Assembly (NCBI RefSeq): GCF_001571045.1
Contig: NZ_BCSV01000002.1
Span: 124,001 to 188,000 of the forward strand
Length of the DNA: 64,000 nucleotides
Origin: Curtobacterium ammoniigenes NBRC 101786
GTDB lineage: Bacteria > Actinomycetota > Actinomycetes > Actinomycetales > Microbacteriaceae
Reading direction: 5' to 3'
Position 1 is the first letter of the stretch. Every line of letters begins with the position of its first letter. Shown one piece after another: positions 45,031 through 52,594 of the stretch. Position numbers and translations under genes: made by a program. Below the pieces are notes generated by a model. It was not told the origin of the DNA. It worked only from the letters and a program-made list of their open reading frames with translations, and did not search any database.

Positions 45031-45574
45031 TGTGGTGTTCGCGCCGGGCGCCGTCGATGGCTTCGAGGATGGTTTCAACGCTTTCGTCGATGGTGAGGAA
45101 GCTAGTGTCCAGCAAGACGTCCCAGTCGATCTGAGTCAATTCCTTCGCCCAACGTTCGTACACGGCGTGGAGGAAGTCGTGCTCGCGTGAGACACCGCGG
45201 GTGCGGTCAGCCTGGGCGCGGGAGAACGCAACTGCAAACGGCGCCGTCGTGACCACAGTGAGCGCGGGTGTTCCCGGTGGTGCCTGCCGGAGCAGCCGCT
45301 TGATCTTGTCCCGGCTTTGCGTTCCTTCCGTGATCACGCATGTCAGTCCGGACCGGGCCCACTCTCCGGTGACGACTTCGGTAATGCGGTGCGCTGTTTC
45401 CCAGTCGGGGAGGGATGGGAGTGCCATTGCTGCGATCTGGTCGAGTTCCACGAGCGCGACCGATTCACCGCGACCCCGGAGCGCGCTACTCAGGGCGGTG
45501 GCGGTGGCGCTCTTCCCGGACGCCTGAGGCCCAGCGATGACGACCAGCACGAACGGTTGCGGGGCCAGGTCCAT
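45020..45574 (-). CDS. AAA-type small-molecule kinase
   Basis: 184-aa P-loop protein. Walker A VVIAGPQASGKSATATAL is followed by VALVELDQIAAMALP with the expected Asp, a helical lid with SREHDFLHAVYERW, and LTQIDWDVLLDTS. It resembles small adenylate/shikimate-kinase-like or chloramphenicol-phosphotransferase-like enzymes; the substrate is unknown. ATG 45574. A one-gene unit of the array. Confidence 0.82.
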   Translation of the reverse strand: MDLAPQPFVLVVIAGPQASGKSATATALSSALRGRGESVALVELDQIAAMALPSLPDWETAHRITEVVTGEWARSGLTCVITEGTQSRDKIKRLLRQAPPGTPALTVVTTAPFAVAFSRAQADRTRGVSREHDFLHAVYERWAKELTQIDWDVLLDTSFLTIDESVETILEAIDGARREHHRCH

Positions 45575-45739
45575 GACCCCACCCTGGCCTGCGAGGCGAC
45601 GAACGGCCAGCGGTCGGAAGGGGATCCTCTACCGGGCAGCGGCGCGTGGGCTGTGCCGCGTTCGATCAATCCCGGGCGGCGGACACGACGGCTGCTGTGC
45701 GCCGCTGCGGCATGGCTACCGATGTGAACCCAACGAGGC

Positions 45740-46243
45740 ATGCTGTTAGACGTGGTTGAAACCGTGCATGCGAATCCCTGGTTTTCTGTCACCCGCGCCG
45801 AGCGGGACGGGGACGAGTGGTATCGAGTGATCCGTCCGGACAGCGCGATGCTGATCGCCCGTGACGATGCGGGCCGGTTATTGATGGTGCGCGGAAGGAG
45901 AGACACGGTTCCAGGAGTGGCCTACGAGTTCCCGAGCGGAACCGTCGAGGCCGGAGAGCACGCGTCTGGGGCAGCGCTTCGGGAAACCGTGGAAGAAACC
46001 GGCTGGAGTGCGGTCAACCCCGTCCTGATCGGTTCGTTCGTGGAGTCACCGGGGATGTCTTCATCGTCGTGTGCGGTCTTCTTGGCAGAGCTTGGCACGG
46101 CTGGAGAGCAACGGCTTGAGCGTGGTGAGGACTGGGAACCAGTACTCGTTGAACCTGACCGACTCGACATCGAGGTTCTGGCGGGCAAAGTGCTTGACTC
46201 AGGCACGCTCGCGGCACTCGCGCTCTATCGATCCGTCCGATAG
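45740..46243 (+). CDS. NUDIX hydrolase (ADP-ribose pyrophosphatase-like)
   Basis: 167-aa NUDIX protein. VETVHANPWFSVTRAERDGD resembles ADP-ribose pyrophosphatases. The box is GTVEAGEHASGAALRETVEE with the REUxEE core, then FVESPGMSSSSCAVFLAEL. Probably hydrolyses ADP-ribose-like nucleotides. ATG 45740 has GAGG only one base upstream; GTG 45752 is an alternative. Its TAG lies in boundary motif copy 9, 36 nt from the stop of the opposing deaminase fusion. Confidence 0.9.
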   Translation: MLLDVVETVHANPWFSVTRAERDGDEWYRVIRPDSAMLIARDDAGRLLMVRGRRDTVPGVAYEFPSGTVEAGEHASGAALRETVEETGWSAVNPVLIGSFVESPGMSSSSCAVFLAELGTAGEQRLERGEDWEPVLVEPDRLDIEVLAGKVLDSGTLAALALYRSVR

Positions 46244-46262
46244 CGGATCCTGCTCCGCACGC
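46241..46262. repeat. Cassette-boundary motif, copy 9
   Basis: TAGCGGATCCTGCTCCGC. TAG ends the NUDIX gene. Confidence 0.55.
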
Positions 46263-46278
46263 CTGTCGTCGTATCGAC

Positions 46279-46983
46279 TTATCGCAATTTGAAGTCGACG
46301 ACGTCGACGCTCGCGTCGTCTGGCATCTCGGGATTGTGCTCGCGGAGGCCCCGGATGTAGCCCTCGACGGATCCGCCGACTTCAAGTCGCAGCGATTTTG
46401 GAGTGAGCTCGACGAGTCGATACCTGTTGACTGCCAGGACTTCTCCTGTGAGGGCTGGTCGGGCATCGTCCTCGAAATAGAGGATCGCGGGTCCGATACG
46501 CACGTCTTCATCCCAGCGTACGGATGAGGTCTTGGTGCCGGACGCGACGGCCTCGTAGTAACGCTTGTTGAAACGCAGAACCCGCTCGGCATCGGCGTCG
46601 GGGAAGAAATACGTGTTCGGCAAGAGCTTGCGTATCGGCCGCATCTGTGCGCCGCTCTCTCCAGGAACGGCAACCAGGAGGTCGGGGTGAAGGTCGAGCA
46701 TGACTTGACGGCATCGGCCGCATGGCGGGATCACGCCACGGGAGCGATCGCCCGCGGCGGCCATCGCAACGAGGGGGCCCGCCTGCGACGCCGCAGCGAC
46801 ACCGAGCACAACGAGTTCTGCACACGGTCCGCCGGTGAAGTGATACACGTTCACGGAGGTGTGGATGCGGCCCTCCGTGTCCAGCGCGGCCGCCGCCACG
46901 GTGTGGTTCGGGTCGCGTCCGAGCGTCCTGGCCAGCGCCTCGGCGGCCTCGATGACCCGCCGCTCAGACTCCAGAGGTTCCAC
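46279..46983 (-). CDS. Cytidine deaminase fused to an ASCH domain
   Basis: 234-aa two-domain protein. Residues 1-~125 are a cytidine-deaminase-like fold with the zinc ligands in FTGGPCAELVVLG (CAE) and IPPCGRCRQVMLD (PCxxC). Residues ~130-234 are an ASCH/PUA-like domain (LRFNKRYYEAVASGTKTSSVR, then LTGEVLAVNRYRL). Fusing a base deaminase with an RNA-binding-type domain suggests a modified nucleoside or RNA base as substrate. The start is GTG 46983. Confidence 0.85.
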   Translation of the reverse strand: MEPLESERRVIEAAEALARTLGRDPNHTVAAAALDTEGRIHTSVNVYHFTGGPCAELVVLGVAAASQAGPLVAMAAAGDRSRGVIPPCGRCRQVMLDLHPDLLVAVPGESGAQMRPIRKLLPNTYFFPDADAERVLRFNKRYYEAVASGTKTSSVRWDEDVRIGPAILYFEDDARPALTGEVLAVNRYRLVELTPKSLRLEVGGSVEGYIRGLREHNPEMPDDASVDVVDFKLR

Positions 46984-47021
46984 CGCTCAATCCTGACAGA
47001 CGTCAGCAAGGGCCGCCCCAA

Positions 47022-47043
47022 AAGCCGATCGCTCCCCGGACGT
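47022..47043. repeat. Cassette-boundary motif, copy 10 (no stop codon)
   Basis: AAGCCGATCGCTCCCCGGAC, in the gap between the starts of the deaminase fusion and the 3' end of the methyltransferase gene. Confidence 0.5.
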
Positions 47044-47106
47044 GGCTGAAGGTTTGGGGGAGTGGCTTGTGCGCGCAGGTCCTTTCGGTGTCGTCGTTCT
47101 CGTCGG

Positions 47107-47844
47107 CTACCGCGTCGGCAGCGGTCGCAGCTTGAACATGATGATGCCGAGGTACTTGTTCATCACGGCTTGCTTGTGCGGGTAGCGCTCTGCGCTCTCA
47201 GGCGTCATCTGTGGTTCGACCGCGGTTTCGATCCAGAGGCCGGCGGCGCTGAAGGTGTTGAGGAGGTCCGACATCGTGTACGGCTTCTTGGTGAGCGTGA
47301 CCCGCTCGTCCCAATTGGCGTGACGGTAGTCGAACGCCTCCGTGGCAAAGTACTCCTCACCCAACGACGTCCCATTATTCTCGGCGCGCTCGATCGCGTA
47401 CCGGACCGGCTGTGTCCGAGTCAGCAGGATGAAGCCGTCTTCGGTCAACATCTCCCGCGCGGCCCGAAGAGCAAGGATGGGGTCGCGGGCGTACCCGAAG
47501 GACTGCAGGAACAACACCCGGTCGAAACGGCGACCAGCGAGTCCCGGCACGGCGCGAAGGTCGGACAGGTCACCCTGGATGAGCTCGACATGAGACTCCA
47601 CGGTCATGAAATTACCGCTGATATCGACGCCGACCGCTTCTACTGCACCCTCCTCCGCGAGTTGCGCGACCTTGGCCCCGTTGCCGCAACCCGCGTCCAG
47701 GACCGCGAGGTCCGTGACGGTGCCAAGAAGGGCGCGCTCGGCCGGCCACTCCACAAGCCGGTCGAGGGAATCCTCTCGCGCCCGGGCTTCCTCGAAGCCT
47801 GACGATAGCGTCTCCCACGGCCGACTCAAATCCCCAGCGGTCAT
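47107..47844 (-). CDS. Class I SAM-dependent methyltransferase
   Basis: 245-aa methyltransferase. The SAM-binding motif I is LAVLDAGCGNGAKVAQLAEE, followed by VGVDIS, IQGDLSDLRAVPG and FDRVLFLQSFGYARDP, then MLTEDGFILLTRTQP. The target is unknown; small metabolites are typical. ATG 47844 is preferred over ATG 47859 because AAGGAG lies 6 nt before it, inside the codons of the longer form. Last unit of the array. Confidence 0.88.
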   Translation of the reverse strand: MTAGDLSRPWETLSSGFEEARAREDSLDRLVEWPAERALLGTVTDLAVLDAGCGNGAKVAQLAEEGAVEAVGVDISGNFMTVESHVELIQGDLSDLRAVPGLAGRRFDRVLFLQSFGYARDPILALRAAREMLTEDGFILLTRTQPVRYAIERAENNGTSLGEEYFATEAFDYRHANWDERVTLTKKPYTMSDLLNTFSAAGLWIETAVEPQMTPESAERYPHKQAVMNKYLGIIMFKLRPLPTR

Positions 47845-47859
47845 TCGGTGCTCCTTCAT

Positions 47860-48316
47860 CCCAGGCTCTGTGCCGCGATCGCATCGGCACTATTCAAGCC
47901 CCGCACAACGCACCGGGCCGCCGCAGTCTCCGGCATACCGCAATCAATCGCTCATGACCGCCCGCAAGCCGGTCGCTGAGTGCGACGCCGCGCGTTGCCG
48001 TACCGACCGAGCGGCAGCCGGTCTCCGCTCTGATCTGGGCATTCCCGTATGCCTGTCCCGGAAAAATGCCCGGTGGAGGGGCGCCAAACGCTACACGGCT
48101 CCCGCGCCCACGGCGCCCGTCCCCTAAGCGACCGAAAGACACCGCGCACCGCCACTCTGATCGGCTTCGACCTCCTGCGTTCGCCCGCGGGTCTCCACGC
48201 ACGCCCCGGGCGCCCACTCGCATCACCCCAACGAAGCGATCGGCGCGGTTGCTGGTGGACGACCGTGCCTGCCAGTACCGAGTTCGTCAACGTGTCGACG
48301 CTCAACGTGCGCACGC
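47860..48316. other. No supportable gene
   Basis: Gap between the divergent methyltransferase and zinc-ribbon-repeat genes. Open frames are present but lack starts with ribosome sites or family motifs. The promoter of the next gene lies at its right end. Confidence 0.5.
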
Positions 48317-48370
48317 TGCAACCCCTTGATCGGCTCCGGCATAGGACCCAGGACAGCTTGTCTCTCCTGG
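48317..48370 (+). promoter_or_regulatory. Accessory-type promoter with 5' hairpin
   Basis: TGCAAC (48317-48322), a 17-nt spacer and CATAGG (48340-48345). The predicted RNA starts with a hairpin: CCAGGA (48348-48353) pairs with TCCTGG (48365-48370), and GACA/TGTC inside. AAGGA follows at once, then ATG 48383. Same design as 28132 and 29546. Confidence 0.6.
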
Positions 48371-48382
48371 AAGGACCTTCCC

Positions 48383-48934
48383 ATGCCCACGATCCTCGAC
48401 ACCCGTCTCGCGCGTGCTGAACAGTTCATCACCGCCGCCACCGACGTTCACGACGGCAGGTACGACTACTCCCAGGTACCCGCGGAGTACGTGAACGTGA
48501 AAACACCGGTGACGATCATCTGCCCGGAGCATGGGCCGTTCCGGCAAGCACCCCAGGATCATCGCCGCACCGGCTCGTATGTCAACGGCTATTACCGGCA
48601 GAGCCAGTCGTGCCCGGAGTGCTCCTGCCGGAAAAACTCCAGCCCCGACACCCGTCGTGCGCAGTTCGTGGACCGAGCGGTCGCGCTGCACGGGGACCGA
48701 TTCGATTACGACGCGGTGGTATTCGTCGACCAGCACACGCCAGTGACGATCCACTGCCGAGCGCACGGAGCGTTCCAGCAGCGCCCAACCAACCATCTCG
48801 CCGCGGCCACGGCTGAGCATTGCCCGTCGTGCGCGCGCCGAGCGATGTCGGTGAGCGTGACCGCAGCCGTCGCCTCGGGACGGCTCACCGTCCCGCAGCG
48901 CACCCAGCGACGCCGCCGCCGGTCCGTCCGCTGA
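48383..48934 (+). CDS. Zinc-ribbon-repeat protein (two CxxHGxF...CxxC units), paralog
   Basis: 183-aa paralog of 27602-28117 with the same two units: HDGRYDYSQV...TIICPEHGPFRQAPQDH...CPEC and HGDRFDYDAV...TIHCRAHGAFQQRPTNH...CPSC. A basic tail ends RRRRRSVR. Zinc-binding Cys/His are complete in both units. The DUF723-like family is phage- and mobile-element-associated; nucleic-acid binding is the likely role. ATG 48383 follows AAGGA by 8 nt. The units match position by position with the other copy, but the proteins have diverged considerably. Confidence 0.78.
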   Translation: MPTILDTRLARAEQFITAATDVHDGRYDYSQVPAEYVNVKTPVTIICPEHGPFRQAPQDHRRTGSYVNGYYRQSQSCPECSCRKNSSPDTRRAQFVDRAVALHGDRFDYDAVVFVDQHTPVTIHCRAHGAFQQRPTNHLAAATAEHCPSCARRAMSVSVTAAVASGRLTVPQRTQRRRRRSVR

Positions 48935-49002
48935 GCGCTACCTCGATCTCCCTGTTGCACGCGGTGATGCTTGACGGCGTTCGCTGCGGACTCGTCGTGC
49001 GT

Positions 49003-49407
49003 TCAGCGGAGGATCCGGAACGCCACCGCGCGGAGGAGTCGTTCCCGTTCGGGAAGGAGACGGCCAGCGCCGGCGAGGGCGCGTTGGTGGGCGACCCACC
49101 GTTCGATGGCCGCTTCGGCAGGGTCAGGTGAGCGGCGGCGCGGTTCCCGCTGGTGCACGCGCCAGAACTGCTGATGCTTGTTGAACATGGCCAGCCACCG
49201 CTGGTCCTGCGGATGCCACAGGAACCCAGGAATCGTCTCCAACCGCTCCCGCTGGTATTCCGTGAGCAGATCGTGGGCGGCGTCGCGCCGCTCGTATGCG
49301 ACCTGGTCGACGACCCGCTGCTCCGCGCACGGCAGCCCGGCTGACCGCAGCGGGGCTGTCCTAATCCAAGCCCTCAAAGCGGTCCCACCGGGGCTAGTCG
49401 GTTTCAT
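49003..49407 (-). CDS. Helicase-associated-domain protein, short copy (possibly truncated)
   Basis: 134-aa frame matching the C-terminal two-thirds of 51725-52291: EQRVVDQVAYERR, WHPQDQRWLAMFNKHQQFW, REPRRRSPDPAEAAIERWV, RLLPERERLLRAVAFRILR. The ~25 N-terminal residues are unrelated. They read through the end of the ATPase gene, which overlaps this frame by 14 nt. So it is either a decayed copy or a shortened gene translationally coupled to the ATPase. Helicase-associated (HA) domains bind DNA; alone they may be adaptors. Confidence 0.6.
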   Translation of the reverse strand: MKPTSPGGTALRAWIRTAPLRSAGLPCAEQRVVDQVAYERRDAAHDLLTEYQRERLETIPGFLWHPQDQRWLAMFNKHQQFWRVHQREPRRRSPDPAEAAIERWVAHQRALAGAGRLLPERERLLRAVAFRILR

Positions 49408-50590
49408 CGAAGGCTTCCGAGTCCTCCCGGTGCCGGTGGACGAAGGCCGCCATGCCGGGGACGGTGAACGCGACCTGACCGTGCTCGGGCGCGTACACCA
49501 ACCCTTTCTGGATCAGCGCCGCCCGGTACGGGCCGAGGCTCTTCGGCTTCAACTGCATGCGCTCGGCGACCGGGCCGGTGGCGGAGGGTCCTTCCCCGTC
49601 GGCGGCCATCGCCGCGAGCATGCGGCGTTCGGAGCGGGTGGCTCGGGACCAGCGGCTACGGAAGAACCCGCCGTCCAGCTGCTCCGTACCGTACTCGACG
49701 GCGGCGCGGGCGTCGTCCTCGCTGATCGAACGGTCGGCAGCGACGCTCCACGCCGCCTGCCCGTACTCCTGAAGGAAGTAGGGGTACCCGCCGGCGGCGT
49801 CGAGGAGGACGTCGAGCGCGGCCGGTGCGTACGTCGCGCCGAGCCGTTCCGCAGGCTCGGCGAGGGCGCGGGCGGACTCTGTCCGATCGAGCTGGCCGAT
49901 GGACCGGTAGTCGAACAGCCGCTCCGCGTACGAGCGGGTCTCCGTGAGCACGCGAGGGAGGTTCGGTAGGCCGGCACCGACGATGTAGAACGGCAGATCC
50001 CGTTGGTTCGCCGCATGCTGGGCGGCGATCAACGCGCCGAGGGTCTCGCCGTCGAGGTCTTGCATCTCGTCGATGAACACCGCGAACGCTCGTCCCTGCT
50101 CCCCGAGGGCGGCCGCGACGTCTTGGACGAGCTCGACGAGGTCCACTTCCACGTCGCCGGAGTCGCCGCGGCCGTGGTTGAGTTCCACGCCGAGCTCGAT
50201 GCTGGTCGCGCCGATCTTGGCGTTGAACGCCGAGATCGTCCCCAGCGCCGCCCGCATCCGCGCGCTCAACCGCGTCCGCGTGTACTTTCGTGCCGCGACG
50301 ACAAGGTCCCGTGCGAGGTTCCGACGCACAGCGCGCGCCCCGGTCTCCTCGCGTCTCGCCTCGAGGCGGACGGTGAGCCAGTCGAAGTCCTCGGCCATGC
50401 GGTGCATCTCGTTCAGCAGCACCGTCTTCCCCACACCGCGTAAGCCGGTCAGCACCAGACCCCGGTCCGTGCGATGGTTGGCGACACGAGCCCGGAGCGT
50501 GTCGAACGATTCCAGCTCCCGGGAACGGCCGACGAGCTCCGGCGGCCGACGCCCTGATCCAGGGCTGTAGGGATTCAACGCAGGTTCCAC
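49394..50590 (-). CDS. AAA ATPase (ORC/Cdc6-like, AAA_16 type)
   Basis: 398-aa ATPase. An N-terminal 'GRSRELESFDTL' box precedes Walker A LTGLRGVGKTVLL, Walker B FAVFIDEMQDLDGE and sensor-type VGAGLPNLPRVLTETRSYAERLF. A winged-helix C-terminus follows (MAADGEGPSATGPVAERMQL, LIQKGLVYAPEHGQVAFTVP). Proteins of this kind are standalone switches on mobile elements or in defence loci. GTG 50590. Its stop overlaps the short HA-domain frame. Confidence 0.85.
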   Translation of the reverse strand: MEPALNPYSPGSGRRPPELVGRSRELESFDTLRARVANHRTDRGLVLTGLRGVGKTVLLNEMHRMAEDFDWLTVRLEARREETGARAVRRNLARDLVVAARKYTRTRLSARMRAALGTISAFNAKIGATSIELGVELNHGRGDSGDVEVDLVELVQDVAAALGEQGRAFAVFIDEMQDLDGETLGALIAAQHAANQRDLPFYIVGAGLPNLPRVLTETRSYAERLFDYRSIGQLDRTESARALAEPAERLGATYAPAALDVLLDAAGGYPYFLQEYGQAAWSVAADRSISEDDARAAVEYGTEQLDGGFFRSRWSRATRSERRMLAAMAADGEGPSATGPVAERMQLKPKSLGPYRAALIQKGLVYAPEHGQVAFTVPGMAAFVHRHREDSEAFDETD

Positions 50591-50606
50591 TACCGAAGTC
50601 TAAGTC

Positions 50607-50628
50607 GGGATTAGCTTTTTACAATCCC
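50607..50628 (-). promoter_or_regulatory. Inverted repeat before the AAA ATPase gene
   Basis: GGGATT (50607-50612) and AATCCC (50623-50628) flank an A/T-rich centre, 17 nt before GTG 50590, in an otherwise GC-rich region. A promoter/operator is likely. It is not of the CATAGR type. Confidence 0.35.
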
Positions 50629-51039
50629 ACGCTAGCTTCGCGTAGTTCCGAATTCGAACTGAGCAGAGAGACGGACCATCACGCCGTAGGTCGGTCGTTG
50701 AGCCCATCCCACGCGAGTCGCGTCTGCCACCTACCGTTCCAGGCTCTCGTCGCCGCAGTCGCGGCCACGCTCGTCGTTCTGCTGCTCCCGCTGCTTGGGG
50801 GCGCGTACCGTCGCCTCCGGGGACAGGCGGGCGTCCGGGTCGAGCATGCTTTCCGCATCGTGTCGCGCTCTCGTTCGGCGCGGAACCTGCGGGCCGCCGA
50901 CTTTGAGGAGCACCTTCGGGCGCCGGCGGTGCCATGGGGTGGCCGAATGCCTGGTCGGGTAATTCTGAAGCGGGAGACATCCCGCGGCCCACCGTCGCCG
51001 TGCGGAACGCGGGATGTTCTTCGAACCTGTCATTTGTTG
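50629..51039. other. No supportable gene
   Basis: Gap between the adenine-methyltransferase and ATPase genes. A rightward frame (50698-51144) has a hydrophobic stretch (LVAAVAATLVVLLLPLLGG) but runs antisense into the methyltransferase gene and lacks a ribosome site. I do not call it. Confidence 0.45.
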
Positions 51040-51576
51040 CTATTGCAGCGGAGCCGGTTGGAAGCAGAGACCGAGTCCGGACTGCTGGATGGCTTGTTGG
51101 GCGGTTGGTCCGTAGCCGATGAGGGCGGAGCCGGTGCCGGGTGAGCCGGCGGGGCGGTTGGTGCGCCCGTCGATGAAGGGGATACGCCCTTTGGTGAAGC
51201 AGATGACGTCGGCGGTGGCGGCGGTTTCCTGGAACCATGCGGTGTCGGTTCGGTTGAACACGAGGGCGATGCCGTCGCCGTGCTCGGCCAGTTTCCGGAG
51301 CCAGATGCGGGTGGCATTGCCGTAGGGCGGGTTGCACCAGACGGTTCCGTACCAGGGGGAGGTCAGTCCGTCGTCGTGGATGGTGTAGTGCCGGTCGGCG
51401 GGGACGCAGCTTTTCCCGGCGCCGGGTGAGCACACGTCGAGGTCGAAGTGCAGGCCGAGCGCCTGGAACACTTCGGGTGGGGTGAACCACTCGATGGTTT
51501 GGGCGCGTGGGGATTCGTGGACGAAGCCCTTCCGGGTCGAAGCGGCCAGGGTCTGGGATGTGTTTTTTCTAGTCAC
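51040..51576 (-). CDS. Phage-type DNA N6-adenine methyltransferase
   Basis: About 178 aa. EWFTPPEVFQALGLHFDLDVC begins the phage 'Dam' (DNA N-6-adenine-methyltransferase) fold. The catalytic motif is VWCNPPYGNAT (NPPY), then VLLFNRTDTAW-like FNRTDTAWFQE and GRIPFIDGR. It methylates adenine in an unknown DNA site; no partner endonuclease is linked. GTG 51576 lies 6 nt after the -10 element CATAGA, so the mRNA is probably leaderless. The frame stays open to GTG 51612, but that codon is part of the promoter. Confidence 0.85.
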   Translation of the reverse strand: MTRKNTSQTLAASTRKGFVHESPRAQTIEWFTPPEVFQALGLHFDLDVCSPGAGKSCVPADRHYTIHDDGLTSPWYGTVWCNPPYGNATRIWLRKLAEHGDGIALVFNRTDTAWFQETAATADVICFTKGRIPFIDGRTNRPAGSPGTGSALIGYGPTAQQAIQQSGLGLCFQPAPLQ

Positions 51577-51582
51577 CCCGGC

Positions 51583-51611
51583 TCTATGCACGCCCAGTTC
51601 AATCAGCTGCA
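51583..51611 (-). promoter_or_regulatory. Accessory-type promoter, leaderless
   Basis: Minus strand TGCAGC (51611-51606), a 17-nt spacer and CATAGA (51588-51583), then 6 nt and GTG 51576. The flanking GTGCAGCTG is identical to the promoters at 28132 and 29546. Confidence 0.6.
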
Positions 51612-51724
51612 CTCATGAAGCGGCGCGCCCGTTCCGCACCTGTCCGGCGTAGTTCCGGGCCTGCGCCGATCTGCGATGTGCTCGTCGGCGCGCTCCACCG
51701 TGTCGCCGCCCGGAGGGAGCCGGG

Positions 51725-52291
51725 TCATCGGAGGACGCGGAACGCGGCGGCTCGGAGGGCTCGTTCGCGGGCGGGGAGGAGCCGTCCCGTCGCGGCGAGG
51801 GTTCGTTGGTGCGCGGCCCATCGTTCGATGCGGCGTTCAGTCGGGTCGGTTGATCGTCGGCGTGGTTCGTGTCCGTGGTCGCGCCAGAACTGCTGGTGCG
51901 CGGTGAACATGAGCAGCCACTGGTCGTCCTGTGGCCGCCAGTGGAAGCCGGGAAGCGCTTCGAGGCGTTGCCGTTGGTAGCTGGTCAGGTTGTCGCGGGT
52001 CCGTCGTTGGTGGGCGAGCTGGTCGACGAGGCGCTGCTCGAGGGTGCGGGGGCGGGGCCGGGTGGGATCTGCTGCGGGGAGGTGGCCGGTGTCGGCGATG
52101 AACGCGTCGAGGTCGTGGACCATCCGCGTCCACCGTGCAACGGTGGCATCGTTCGGATGGTCCGCGCCGATGTCGGCGCGGTAGAACGCGATGCTGCGTT
52201 CTTCATCGGCTGTCCGCTCGTCCGTGTGGCGGCGGTCGATGGTGGCCCATCGGGCGTGGAGTCGGTGAAGGGCGGTGTGCGGGTGGGGCAT
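51725..52291 (-). CDS. Helicase-associated-domain protein
   Basis: 188-aa protein with a single HA-type helical domain (LTSYQRQRLEALPGFHW, QWLLMFTAHQQFWRDHGHEP) and a basic C-terminus (RLLPARERALRAAAFRVLR). HA domains usually follow SF2 helicases on actinobacterial plasmids and islands and bind DNA. Here there is no helicase part. AAGGAACCC precedes ATG 52291. The C-terminal half is highly similar to 49003-49407. A 5' hairpin leader lies at 52301-52325. Confidence 0.75.
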   Translation of the reverse strand: MPHPHTALHRLHARWATIDRRHTDERTADEERSIAFYRADIGADHPNDATVARWTRMVHDLDAFIADTGHLPAADPTRPRPRTLEQRLVDQLAHQRRTRDNLTSYQRQRLEALPGFHWRPQDDQWLLMFTAHQQFWRDHGHEPRRRSTDPTERRIERWAAHQRTLAATGRLLPARERALRAAAFRVLR

Positions 52292-52300
52292 GGGTTCCTT

Positions 52301-52334
52301 CCCGAGACCGCGGATCGGTCTCGGGATGGCTATG
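52301..52334 (-). promoter_or_regulatory. -10-like CATAGC plus 5' hairpin leader
   Basis: CATAGC (52334-52329) is followed by a perfect 9-bp hairpin, CCCGAGACC / GGTCTCGGG (52301-52309 with 52317-52325), then GGAAGG and ATG 52291. The usual TGCARC -35 is not recognisable here. Confidence 0.5.
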
Positions 52335-52594
52335 CGCGGAACAGCGCCGTTTTCCGTGCGTGATGACACCGCGCGCGAATCGTGTCCAGGAACAGGACGA
52401 CAGGGTGCGCCTCGACGGCTACCGTTTCGTCGCATCGACGATCAGCAATCAGCAGCGCTCAGCGACTCCATGGGCGCGTGATCGGCTTCGTTGCTCCGCA
52501 AAGAATCACGTCGCCGCGTGAGGGGAGCCGCGTGGGTCAAGCGCGAGGAAAGACGGCCGGAAAGACCGCGCGCAGTGGTCGGAAAGGAGAAGCG

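Noticed and set aside
48326-48382. Upstream extension of the zinc-ribbon-repeat gene at 48383
   Set aside because: The extension would translate the promoter and hairpin leader; ATG 48383 has a well-placed ribosome site.
50698-51144. Rightward frame with one hydrophobic stretch
   Set aside because: Its second half is antisense to the adenine-methyltransferase gene and it has no ribosome site.
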